Shown here piece by piece: positions 16,954 to 25,095 of a stretch of DNA of 64,000 nt (positions are counted from its first letter, which is position 1; each line of letters opens with the position of its first letter). Below the pieces are notes generated by a model. The model did no database searches. It had not been told where the DNA came from and saw only the letters and a list, made by a program, of their open reading frames with translations. The stretch covers positions 496,001-560,000 of the forward strand of contig JAQDDS010000001.1 of assembly GCA_027665725.1 (NCBI GenBank). Reading direction: 5' to 3'. The position numbers were made by a program, and so were the translations under genes. This DNA is from Streptococcaceae bacterium AF77-01CM03A. GTDB taxonomy: Bacteria; Bacillota; Bacilli; Lactobacillales; Streptococcaceae.

Positions 16954-17330
16954 AGTTTTTTTATAATCGGACTTGCCTCTGTAAGGACGTCTATCCCAAA
17001 ATTAATTCCCTGTACTTGGTAGTGATAGATGGGGTCAGGACAAAACTTTTGAACTCTGTTTTTTAGATGAGTGTCTATCATTTCAAGTAAAATCCCATCT
17101 GATAAATGAGGAAATTCTGGTCCACTAAGTAAATCTTCTTCGAGCAAATTCAGGTCCCACCCCTCATCGATAGATCTGCAGAAAAGAATCTTACCAAAAT
17201 CTATACAGTATTTTAGCTTTTGATTCTTTAAACCTTCGATAAAAATTTGCAGGTGATTTTCTTGAGAAAGTTGACACCGTAATTCATACCAATCATACTT
17301 GATTGCCTCACCAATATGAACCCACTTCAT
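16947..17330 (-). CDS. Hypothetical protein, 127 residues, possible paralogue of its neighbour
   Basis: An uncharacterised cytoplasmic protein (MKWVHIGEAIKYDWYELR...). It is nearly the same length as the 17333 product, sits two bases after it, and follows the same outline: an N-terminal YE-strand, a central acidic segment ending in PEFP versus PELE, and a C-terminal IxxKL versus IRIEK ending. This suggests an old tandem duplication. No family recognised; the context fits orphan immunity genes. Confidence 0.6.
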   Translation of the reverse strand: MKWVHIGEAIKYDWYELRCQLSQENHLQIFIEGLKNQKLKYCIDFGKILFCRSIDEGWDLNLLEEDLLSGPEFPHLSDGILLEMIDTHLKNRVQKFCPDPIYHYQVQGINFGIDVLTEASPIIKKLD

Positions 17331-17332
17331 TT

Positions 17333-17719
17333 TTAACTAACCTTTTCTATCCTTATAGTACTCTCTTGATATTTATAGAGAACTAAGTCAATGACTAGAT
17401 TCTTTGCACAAATACGAAAATGAACCAAGTCTTCTTCAGTCAAAACTCCACCCGCCCTATGAATCACTTCTGTAATCAGGCTACTAGTTTCTAGCTTACA
17501 AATCGGGGATTCAAGCTCTGGCGACCTAGGAATCTTATTAAGAGAATCAAATAAGTCTCTATCTGTGATTTGGTAAAAATGACAGAAGGGAAAATTCAAT
17601 TTAATCAGATGTTTCTTGCCCCTCAAAGATATCATAGAGATCTCGTAATGACTATTTTCACTAAAAGCTGCACTAGCTTCATATTCATCTTCTGGAATAA
17701 TAAATTTCCACTCTAGCAT
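17333..17719 (-). CDS. Hypothetical protein, 128 residues
   Basis: An uncharacterised protein (MLEWKFIIPEDEYEAS...) with alternating beta-like and charged segments (NSHYEISMISLRGKKHLI, then VHFRICAKNLVIDLVLYK). It is followed after two bases by a similar-sized gene, so the two are an operon ended by the terminator at 16912-16953. I see no transmembrane segment or catalytic motif. Confidence 0.62.
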   Translation of the reverse strand: MLEWKFIIPEDEYEASAAFSENSHYEISMISLRGKKHLIKLNFPFCHFYQITDRDLFDSLNKIPRSPELESPICKLETSSLITEVIHRAGGVLTEEDLVHFRICAKNLVIDLVLYKYQESTIRIEKVS

Positions 17720-17775
17720 TAAATCTCTCCCACCACTATTTTCTCATCTCATTAATTTTCAATTTTCATCTCACA

Positions 17776-18021
17776 TTATTTAAAATTTTTCGTGAGCAAC
17801 TTCTTCAAGATAGTCATCCAGATGATGGTAAATTTGTATATCTCTTCTGAACCATCTTGCAAAACTGCAAATAGCTTCACTTTCTCATCATTGACAAATA
17901 CAAAATTATGTTCACCAAAATAAGCCTGATAACCCTTGTCAACTAAGGTCCAAAGTTCATCTTTTATTAAACCAAAAATATCTTTTTTTACAAGATAAGT
18001 TCTCCAGATTACCATTTTCAT
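17776..18021 (-). pseudogene. Short hypothetical gene with a probable late frameshift
   Basis: An 81-residue frame from the ATG at 18021 (MKMVIWRTYLVKKDIF); the frame also opens upstream to a TTG at 18078. The end reads YKFTIIWMTILKKLLTKNFK in frame, which is basic and unlike the rest. One frame over, the same bases read YHHLDDYLEEVAHEKF followed by a stop four bases earlier, which looks like a genuine acidic C-terminus. This points to loss of one base in a TTT run near 17832-17834. No function recognised; probably another immunity-type small protein. Confidence 0.5.
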
Positions 18022-18124
18022 AATGGCTTTTCTTCTTAAGAAGCTAGATATTGCTAGATGTTTCTCTTTACCGCTCAATCCGTCTACTCAAGCAGTGGCA
18101 TACACTCACAAAGAAGTCGGTTGA

Positions 18125-18691
18125 CTATTGCATCTCTTCCATCGCTTCTTTTACATATCCCTCTACATCTTCAATCTCTACGAACATTGGATCTAAATGA
18201 CATAAGAAGTGCCAGTCTTCGGAGCCTTTTTTTCTATAGAGAATTGCTTCGCCGTCTTCACTTCCCAAAAAGCTTCTATCGACTTCGTACCCTTTGCTTT
18301 CTAAGAAGGCTTTTACCTTGCGGAAGTTTGCTTCTCTAGCTTCGACATAAGCTTTCGCTTCATCGTTGTTAACAACATACGCGTCGATTTTTGTAGCGCC
18401 TTCGATTACTTTATCGTTTTTAACGGATAGATTTGAAATTTCTTTCCAAATAATGTCCACATTTTCCTCAGGGTCAAACGAAAATCTAGATAAAGGGACA
18501 ATGTTTCCATTATAGACAATCTCCATATAATCCGGCAGATTTTTTGGATTAACATACTCCACTTCAAACCCATCTTCGTTTTCTAGAGTATACCCAGGGA
18601 TTTTAGCTACAAAGGCTTTTCCCTCCTCTAAAGAATCAAAAGCAACTAAATCCTTTTGATAATCACCTTGATACAATTCCAATATATACAT
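18125..18691 (-). CDS. Hypothetical acidic protein, about 188 residues
   Basis: Two adjacent ATG codons (18694 and 18691) follow GGAAGG; I use 18691 for its seven-base spacing. The product (MYILELYQGDYQKDL...) is acidic with FVAKIPGYTLENEDGFEVEY near residue 30, ILYRKKGSEDWHFLCHLDP near 155 and a C-terminal EDVEGYVKEAMEEMQ. No known domain. A fragment of a second copy of its N-terminal region is preserved at 19869-19952, showing that the family was once present twice here. Confidence 0.65.
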   Translation of the reverse strand: MYILELYQGDYQKDLVAFDSLEEGKAFVAKIPGYTLENEDGFEVEYVNPKNLPDYMEIVYNGNIVPLSRFSFDPEENVDIIWKEISNLSVKNDKVIEGATKIDAYVVNNDEAKAYVEAREANFRKVKAFLESKGYEVDRSFLGSEDGEAILYRKKGSEDWHFLCHLDPMFVEIEDVEGYVKEAMEEMQ

Positions 18692-18802
18692 CATTAATCC
18701 TTCCAATATTTGAAAAACCAACCGAGATTTAAGCAACTTACAACCTAATTATCTATCCTAAGTATTCACATGTATTAAATAACAATGATAAATAAGTATA
18801 GT

Positions 18803-19213
18803 TTAGCCAGGATCTACATCTATAGAAGTTATTTTGTAACCATCCTCTTGGTATAAAAATTCTAATTGTAGGGTTAGATCTACTAATTCAGAATCGGAGG
18901 TCATCTGATATTCAACAGCAAAGCCAGTTTGATCATTGAATTCATAAACTTGTAGTTGAGAATACTCATAATTCGGATGGAAATTACATTCTACACCATA
19001 TTCATCAATTTTATCAAAATCATTTAATTGTAAAGAGTCGTCAATGTATTCAAGTAACTCTTTTACATCATCAACTTCTAAACCATCAATACAATCCATA
19101 ATATCACTATAGTTATTTAGATGAATTGCTCTTAAAATCTTTTTAAGTACTTCAATTACTTTTTCTTCATTTTGGCATTTTTCTTTGTACTCAAAATCAT
19201 CGAATATTCCCAT
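18803..19213 (-). CDS. Hypothetical acidic protein, 136 residues
   Basis: MGIFDDFEYKEKCQ... is highly acidic, with a helical first half and a second half of alternating strands (QLQVYEFNDQTGFAVEYQM, then LQLEFLYQEDGYKITSIDVDPG) reminiscent of NTF2-like folds; that is only an impression. GGAAG precedes the ATG. Immediately upstream lies a remnant of a CPBP protease C-terminus (19237-19305). Likely another immunity-type gene. Confidence 0.6.
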   Translation of the reverse strand: MGIFDDFEYKEKCQNEEKVIEVLKKILRAIHLNNYSDIMDCIDGLEVDDVKELLEYIDDSLQLNDFDKIDEYGVECNFHPNYEYSQLQVYEFNDQTGFAVEYQMTSDSELVDLTLQLEFLYQEDGYKITSIDVDPG

Positions 19214-19236
19214 GATAATACTTCCTTTTCTAAAAT

Positions 19237-19305
19237 TTAAAATGTTGTTTCCTTACTAATTCTATTAATAGCCAATATAGTATAAATTAAATAACCAATA
19301 GAAAT
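19237..19305 (-). pseudogene. Fragment of a second CPBP protease gene (3' end)
   Basis: Translated on the minus strand it reads GYLIYTILAINRISKETTF and stops, nearly identical to the C-terminal AYLIYTILASNRISKEKN of the intact CPBP gene ending at 19931. The match is clear at DNA level too. No rest of the gene is present, so it is a recombination or deletion remnant. Confidence 0.7.
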
Positions 19306-19350
19306 AACATAGCATCCAGTCTTACAACTTACTACTTTTCATTTGATAAT

Positions 19351-19842
19351 TTACAAATGTTTTTCCAGCCACTCGATCTTTTTAAAATCCTTATTGTTAT
19401 TTTGTTCATTTCTATAGGAGTCTTGAGAAGAAGCTTTGTAAATACTTAGATACTGCTCCAGACTTGGAAGACGAAAAGTGATGCCTTCAATGTGAATAAG
19501 CTCTATATCCGATTCCGAAACTCCTGCAAAATCGAGTAAGGAATCGATACTTCCAAATTCAACACACTCTCTATCCTTTTGGAATTCATGCTCATGAATA
19601 TCTATTAAGATGTAGCCTAAGTCTTTCATCACTTTCATTATCTTGTCCCAGTCATAAATTCTGAGATGGTCAGGTGCTTCCCAACCTCTAGGGTCACCAG
19701 GTACATGAATGTCAATGTCAGACGGCTCCCAATTTTCTTTCGTTCTAAACTCAAATCCCAAAGAGCCCATCAGTGTCGGTGTAATTCCGACTCGATTTAA
19801 ATGGAAACAAATGGTGTTAAATTCTTCAAATAAGAAACTCAT
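19351..19842 (-). CDS. Nucleotidyltransferase-fold protein
   Basis: A 163-residue protein with the polymerase-beta-like nucleotidyltransferase opening: LMGSLGFEFR near residue 25 (GS motif) and EPSDIDIHVPGD near residue 39 (DxD motif). A substrate-side region follows: GSIDSLLDFAGV and ITFRLPSLEQYLSIYKAS. Such minimal proteins are sometimes mislabelled phosphoribosylanthranilate isomerase. The substrate is unknown; relatives act on small molecules or as toxin or antitoxin modifiers. It stands alone between two recombination remnants. Confidence 0.7.
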   Translation of the reverse strand: MSFLFEEFNTICFHLNRVGITPTLMGSLGFEFRTKENWEPSDIDIHVPGDPRGWEAPDHLRIYDWDKIMKVMKDLGYILIDIHEHEFQKDRECVEFGSIDSLLDFAGVSESDIELIHIEGITFRLPSLEQYLSIYKASSQDSYRNEQNNNKDFKKIEWLEKHL

Positions 19843-19868
19843 GTTTACTCTATACCTTTCATCTAAAT

Positions 19869-19952
19869 GTTCGTTATTTCTACTTTATTACCTTGAACAA
19901 AATCATTTTCATTTTCTAGAGTATAGCCAGTTATTTTGAATACAAATTCTTT
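19869..19952 (-). pseudogene. Fragment of a paralogue of the 18125 gene
   Basis: The minus strand reads KEFVFKITGYTLENENDF and continues for about ten codons, matching KAFVAKIPGYTLENEDGF of the 18125-18691 gene. It overlaps the 3' end of the CPBP gene in another frame, so the present CPBP C-terminus (NLYSK) is formed from this fragment. Confidence 0.65.
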
Positions 19953-20683
19953 TCCTTACTAATTCTATTACTCGCCAATATTGTATAAATTAAATAAGCA
20001 ATAAAAATGATAATAAAAGTAAGATTAATCTTCAACACAAAATAGAGATTTAACAAATTTGCGAACGCATGAAATAAAATACAATACCCCACAGATTGCG
20101 TTTGACGGTAAAGAAGCCCTAAAACAAAACTTAAAAATAACGTATATATAAAAAATAAAATAAAAGGAAATCCTTGATGACTTTCTCCAACAATAAACCA
20201 TAAAGGCAGATGCCATATCCCCCAAATTAATCCTACAATCAAATTAGATTTCCAATAAGTATATTTTTTATCAAGTAAGGGTTGTAGTATGCCTCTCCAT
20301 CCTAATTCTTCGTGACCACCACCAAAAAAGATTAATTGAATATAGAATAGTGGCATCAGGTAAATTGATACTCCGTTTAATTCTAAGGAAGATAAAGAAA
20401 ATAGTATCAAAATTGCTAACAAATGAATAATGAAATAAATACTACTATTTTCTTTCTTACTAAATACAAAATGTTTAAATTTTATATTATTCCTTTTCAA
20501 ATAAAAGACACTTGCAATAGCTGGACCAAGTGCACCTACTATATGTAACATTCTCCCTATAAATGTTTCTAATCCCAAAATATGAGATTGCGTAAAGATG
20601 GCAAGAATCCCCCAAGCTATATAAGTAATTCCAAATGTACAATAAAGATAATTTTTTAAATTCTTTTTGTCAATTTCTGTCAT
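19931..20683 (-). CDS. CPBP family intramembrane metalloprotease
   Basis: A 250-residue polytopic protein (about seven hydrophobic segments) with the CPBP/Abi signature: FGGGHEELGWRGILQPLL near residue 120 (EExxxR motif), WGIWHLPLWFI near 155 and ILFHAFANLLNLYF near 205. Such proteases act in bacteriocin self-immunity and prenylated-peptide processing. The last residues derive from the junction with the remnant at 19869-19952, so the C-terminus differs from the original gene. GGAAG precedes the ATG. Confidence 0.88.
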   Translation of the reverse strand: MTEIDKKNLKNYLYCTFGITYIAWGILAIFTQSHILGLETFIGRMLHIVGALGPAIASVFYLKRNNIKFKHFVFSKKENSSIYFIIHLLAILILFSLSSLELNGVSIYLMPLFYIQLIFFGGGHEELGWRGILQPLLDKKYTYWKSNLIVGLIWGIWHLPLWFIVGESHQGFPFILFFIYTLFLSFVLGLLYRQTQSVGYCILFHAFANLLNLYFVLKINLTFIIIFIAYLIYTILASNRISKEKNLYSK

Positions 20684-20781
20684 TTTATCTTCCTAATCCT
20701 GATTATTCTATGAATAATATTTTTTTACTGCTTCTTAGTTGCTGTCGATTATAACTACCTATATTCTATCACAAAAACACA

Positions 20782-20808
20782 AAAAAAGCCTTACAATCAA
20801 GGCTTTTG
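20782..20808. terminator. Bidirectional terminator, end of restriction operon side
   Basis: AAAAGCCTT and AAGGCTTTT form a nine-base-pair stem around ACAATC. On the minus strand seven T residues follow, in the right direction for the restriction-modification operon. Confidence 0.7.
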
Positions 20809-21065
20809 ATTATCCCTTTTGTTACAAGGTTTCTAGGCTTTTACGAGTAAAGATACACATTAAGCGTGTAGTACTAGCAAAATTCTATATTATAGAACAA
20901 AATTGAAAAATTATTATTTAAGTAATACTTTAGAACGAAAGTATATACAGTCTTGTACCAAATACCTATCTAAAATAAATGTGTAAAATTATTTATTACT
21001 AAAATAGTTAGTCATTTACTCCAATAACACTACACACTGTGAAAACTAAAACACAAAGTTACCAA

Positions 21066-21176
21066 TTAGTACTTTTTCTCCATAATCCTTTTGTAAAATA
21101 ATGTTTGCACCCTATCATTAACTCTAGATGCAATCTCTGATAAATACCTACGAATAACATAATGTGTAATTGATAT
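21066..21176 (-). pseudogene. Possible C-terminal coding remnant beside the restriction operon
   Basis: A 36-codon open stretch (RRYLSEIASRVNDRVQTLFY...RIMEKKY) ends in a stop and begins directly after an in-frame stop, with no ribosome site. Its composition looks protein-like, unlike the surrounding DNA. I do not recognise the source family. Confidence 0.3.
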
Positions 21177-21220
21177 TCAATTCCCTCATTTATTATTTTT
21201 TAAACTATTCAATTAATCAA

Positions 21221-22663
21221 CTAAACACTACTACTACCTTTTAATATTTCAATTACTTCATTAAGTGGGCTTTCCTTTAAATAAGCACGATAAACTTCAG
21301 CGACATTCAACTTAATAATAAAAACAGGACTCAATTCCAAAGGTTTACCTGTAAAAATCTCCATGGTCACTGAACCAAAGTCGAGATCTGTTTCTGACTC
21401 AGTTGGCATCACAAAGAAATTTTTCACAACTAGATTTTTTTCTTGGGCAGAAACCAAATCTCTATAAGCTAATTGATACAAGAATTGCTTCGTGACATCC
21501 TCAATCCCTGGATTATTGTACAGTCCCTTTTTTTTAACTTTTAAAAGATAATACTTGGCATCGAAAATCATAAATAATGAATCTTGTATAGATATTGTAT
21601 CAGGTACAAGAGTTTTAGAACTATACTGAGTTATTCCTTTAGATGTCCATTTGGGTTTTTCTAAAAATTCCTTCAAGGATTGTGTGCTATCACCCAGTCC
21701 AAGAGACTCGAGTGAATGATCAAGATGGTTTTCAAAAGCTACTGCACAAGCTTTCTCCCAAACTACATGGAATGAGTTCGTTCCAAAGAAACTGATATCA
21801 CTTTTTTCTGATGATGTATCCTTCTTATCAACATAGATATAAAGAGCTTTCAGTAACAATTGGTTTCTAGTATTAAACTCTACCGAAAGTTGCTGCTCGA
21901 TTCGATAAAGAATATAGTCCTTTTCAGATAAATCATCCAACTCCTCCTCTGTCAAAAGAAGTTCTGGTAAGCCTAACAAATCATTCAAATTAGCAACCTG
22001 TAAAATCTTAGTCGCTTGAGTCAAAATAATTTCATGAAGTAGTTTGATAAAGTGTGTCTCATCATCAATCTTCCGTTGAGTAACCAACTCTGGATAATAA
22101 GGTCGATTATTCGAAATAATGGTAAAAGTGTCATTAATTGTTTTATCCCAGTTGATATCCCCATAGCCATTTATTTCTAGAATTGTATCCTCAACATTAT
22201 ACAAACCATACTCAAAATAATCATTCAAGAGATACATAATTAGAGCTAGTTCATTGAAAGAGCTTCCTGAATCATACTCTGAATAAATCAATATCTCTTG
22301 TTCCTTCTGATTAGCTTTCTCAATGACTTGGATAACCTCTTTGAGCTTAATATCGAGATCTTCTTCCTTATCTATATACTTAGGATAACACTTAAGAACG
22401 AAATTTTGAATCATCACAAGCCCGACATAGGTAAAGACATAGAGCGACTCACTCCCACCCGAAGAAACTTCCTCCAGTTCAGCATCTTCTTCAAACAAGT
22501 CTGATAGCTCCTGTTGTTCCTTAGTATTTTTTACAGTTTTTAAGATACCAAAGGATTTCAAGCGTTGGAGTAAGTTTTGAAGTGGCTCTTTATCTAGATT
22601 AAATCTAAATTGAAGTTCATGAAAGGTATATCTCTTTTGTTCACGAATAAACACTGATTTCAT
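21221..22663 (-). CDS. LlaJI/McrC-like restriction nuclease subunit
   Basis: A 480-residue protein of the RE_LlaJI (McrC-like) type. The N-terminal third is a wing-like DNA-binding or linker region. The PD-(D/E)xK nuclease core is in the C-terminal half, with DSLFMIFDAKYYLLKVK near residue 365 giving the DxK/AK element. It begins five bases after the McrB-like gene and ends the four-gene operon. In the LlaJI system of lactococcal plasmid pNP40 the equivalent R2 subunit works with an AAA+ GTPase R1 to cut unmodified DNA. The actual recognition site here cannot be read. Confidence 0.85.
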   Translation of the reverse strand: MKSVFIREQKRYTFHELQFRFNLDKEPLQNLLQRLKSFGILKTVKNTKEQQELSDLFEEDAELEEVSSGGSESLYVFTYVGLVMIQNFVLKCYPKYIDKEEDLDIKLKEVIQVIEKANQKEQEILIYSEYDSGSSFNELALIMYLLNDYFEYGLYNVEDTILEINGYGDINWDKTINDTFTIISNNRPYYPELVTQRKIDDETHFIKLLHEIILTQATKILQVANLNDLLGLPELLLTEEELDDLSEKDYILYRIEQQLSVEFNTRNQLLLKALYIYVDKKDTSSEKSDISFFGTNSFHVVWEKACAVAFENHLDHSLESLGLGDSTQSLKEFLEKPKWTSKGITQYSSKTLVPDTISIQDSLFMIFDAKYYLLKVKKKGLYNNPGIEDVTKQFLYQLAYRDLVSAQEKNLVVKNFFVMPTESETDLDFGSVTMEIFTGKPLELSPVFIIKLNVAEVYRAYLKESPLNEVIEILKGSSSV

Positions 22664-22668
22664 ATAGT

Positions 22669-25095
22669 CTATTCCTTGTCGTTTGAAGCAAACAATTCAT
22701 ATTTTTTAGAGACTTTATGATCAAAAATTTGCAAGCCATTTTGTTCAAATTCTTTACAGATAACTGAGTATCTGTTGGAATTCTCTACTCCTTGGAAGAA
22801 ATATTTCCTCTTCTGCTTAACTGCATCATCAAAGAGATACATCAATACCTTGCTCTTGAACATATCAAGGAACTTGTCATTTAGGATAGGATCATAATAT
22901 TTCTTATCTGACTCGGCTGTATTACTATCATCTGATTTTATCTCAATTTTATATTGATCAAGTTTAATGAAGAATGGCCCCATCAACTTATCTTCATTGA
23001 TATTATAGTCTTCAGATAAAACTTCATTAAGAGCCTTACGAAGTGCGTTCCACTCATAAGTTTGACCCGCAACATTAAATTTATATCCTCCAATATCAGA
23101 TTCTCCGCCATCCAGTTCTAGATATTCAAAATCCCAGCGTCTCTTAAAAGCAGTATCCATAGGGAAAACACCTTGGTCAGCACTATTCATAGTAGCCCAA
23201 ATATATAGGTTATCTGGCAAAGTCAATGTATCAACTTGATCTTCTGAAACTTTCAGTTCGTTTGCAAGATACTGTCTCAAATCTTCAGAAGTACGGATTG
23301 GATACTCACTGACACCATCTGTTCGATCCAAAAGTTGGAAAATATCACCAAAAACTGCCGCAACCTTCGCACGATTAATTTCTTCAATCAATAAAAGATA
23401 AGGTTTGGGATTATCTGTTTGAGCACTCTTAAGCGCTTTTACATATGCACGAATAAAAGGGCCAGGTACATACTGGTAAGTAATTTCCTCTTTAACTTGC
23501 TCTCCATCTTTTTTTACAATTGGAACTGGTTTATATGTGCCAACAAACTGAGAAAAGACATAATCTGGATGGAAAGTTACCCTCTCATAATCTTTTTCCG
23601 GATTTTCAAGTAGTTCAACCATCTCTTTACTTAACTTATGACTCTTACCAGTACCAGGTGCACCGAAAAGAACACGGTTCAGTGGAAAAACACTCTCATG
23701 AGTTGTTTCATACTCTAACTTTACATTATTTATATTTTCATTTATTTCTAAGTCATCTTTAATCATGACTCTCTTGAATTCAAAATCAAAAATCATATCA
23801 GTTTTTTTTTCATCCATAATAATAGCTCCTATAATATTTAAATTAGGTGGAATAATTATTTCATTCTGTGACAATATAGATTTAGCTTCTTTTGAGTTTT
23901 TAACTAAATACTGGTATAAAGCCTCATCTTCAACAGGTGTTCTTGAATAACCATTATAATTATCTAGGAAATTATTTTCCCTATTCAGCAATTGAGCAAA
24001 TTTACCAAATGTTTTATAAAGCGTATCTTCATCAATTCCCTCAATAATAAGATAAATGTTGTTTTTGCTATCATTAAAAGATTTTAAAAGTGCTTTTTCA
24101 AATAGAAACGGCTGGAATTCTTCATCTGAATCATAAGCAAATAACAGTGGCTCCTGATAATCCGATTGATACCTGTAAACGAAGGTCTCATCGCTTACTC
24201 TACCTAATACTGTATCATTAATCCAATTCTTTATAGATTTAAGATTGTCATTTGAGTAAGCAAAAATTTGTAAAGGTTGGAAAGTAGCTGGTATCGCTTC
24301 AATTTGTTTTTTATGAATGGCTTCCAACTTATCACTCAAAGAATAGTATATTTTTTTACTATTCTCAGCTTTTTCACTTTTTAATAAATCTATATTTGGA
24401 TCAGTAAAAATATTAATAATTTTACAGTCATTGACAATATTTTCAATTTTCCACTGTTCAATAAGATCACTATAGTCATCAATACTATTTGCTCGATTTA
24501 CTTTAATTGTTTCAATGGCCTCCTCGAAAGATGAAACAGGACTAGCATTTATCCCATTTTTCCCTCTATTCAACCCGTAAATTACAAAACAAATCTCCTC
24601 TGCAGTAGCTGAGCCAAGCTCGTATATAGTCTTAAAAACGATTTTAGCTGGTTCAATATCTGTATTTGATTGTTCGGCACCACAGTTATTCTTTCCAAAA
24701 GTATCAAAAATTACACTTTCAAATATTAAGTTAATAAAATCAGAACGGTTCTCTTCTTTAATCTTAAACCTATTTTTAGATTCAATATCAATACCAGAAT
24801 CTTCAATATAATTCTTAAGAATTTCTCCTCTATGAGTTAATACTAGTAACTGTTCACTATTAGAACCAATTTTTACATCTACAAACCCAAAATATCTAGG
24901 AAGCTTACTCTTATTAAATGGAGTTCGGTTTTCTCTACCATTTGCGTTAACAGAAGGTTGACCTATAAACTTCCCCATCTGAATACTAAAATCACTGCGA
25001 CTTACACTGCCGTTATTAGATGAAATAATCTTAATTGTATACAAAAAGTAACTTAAATTCATACTCGCTTTATCAATGGTAAGTTTACCTATCAT
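22669..25095 (-). CDS. McrB-like AAA+ restriction subunit (LlaJI R1 type)
   Basis: An 808-residue protein. The N-terminal 470 residues are probably for DNA recognition, including a winged-helix-like start with GKFIGQPSVNANG. The AAA+ core of the McrB type follows: LFGAPGTGKSHKLSKEM (Walker A, near residue 485), PYLLLIEEINRAKVAAVFG (Walker B, near 580) and the sensor region ATMNSADQGVFPMDTAFKRRWDF. McrB proteins use GTP to translocate DNA and activate the nuclease partner. AAAGGAGG precedes the ATG, and the 5' end overlaps the methyltransferase gene by 11 bases. Confidence 0.9.
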   Translation of the reverse strand: MIGKLTIDKASMNLSYFLYTIKIISSNNGSVSRSDFSIQMGKFIGQPSVNANGRENRTPFNKSKLPRYFGFVDVKIGSNSEQLLVLTHRGEILKNYIEDSGIDIESKNRFKIKEENRSDFINLIFESVIFDTFGKNNCGAEQSNTDIEPAKIVFKTIYELGSATAEEICFVIYGLNRGKNGINASPVSSFEEAIETIKVNRANSIDDYSDLIEQWKIENIVNDCKIINIFTDPNIDLLKSEKAENSKKIYYSLSDKLEAIHKKQIEAIPATFQPLQIFAYSNDNLKSIKNWINDTVLGRVSDETFVYRYQSDYQEPLLFAYDSDEEFQPFLFEKALLKSFNDSKNNIYLIIEGIDEDTLYKTFGKFAQLLNRENNFLDNYNGYSRTPVEDEALYQYLVKNSKEAKSILSQNEIIIPPNLNIIGAIIMDEKKTDMIFDFEFKRVMIKDDLEINENINNVKLEYETTHESVFPLNRVLFGAPGTGKSHKLSKEMVELLENPEKDYERVTFHPDYVFSQFVGTYKPVPIVKKDGEQVKEEITYQYVPGPFIRAYVKALKSAQTDNPKPYLLLIEEINRAKVAAVFGDIFQLLDRTDGVSEYPIRTSEDLRQYLANELKVSEDQVDTLTLPDNLYIWATMNSADQGVFPMDTAFKRRWDFEYLELDGGESDIGGYKFNVAGQTYEWNALRKALNEVLSEDYNINEDKLMGPFFIKLDQYKIEIKSDDSNTAESDKKYYDPILNDKFLDMFKSKVLMYLFDDAVKQKRKYFFQGVENSNRYSVICKEFEQNGLQIFDHKVSKKYELFASNDKE

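Larger units (their letters stand above)
20684..21220. other. Gap of about 540 bases between accessory block and restriction operon
   Basis: This AT-rich gap holds the terminator at 20784-20807 and a coding remnant at 21066-21176. Apart from these I see no intact gene or recognisable repeat. Confidence 0.6.
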
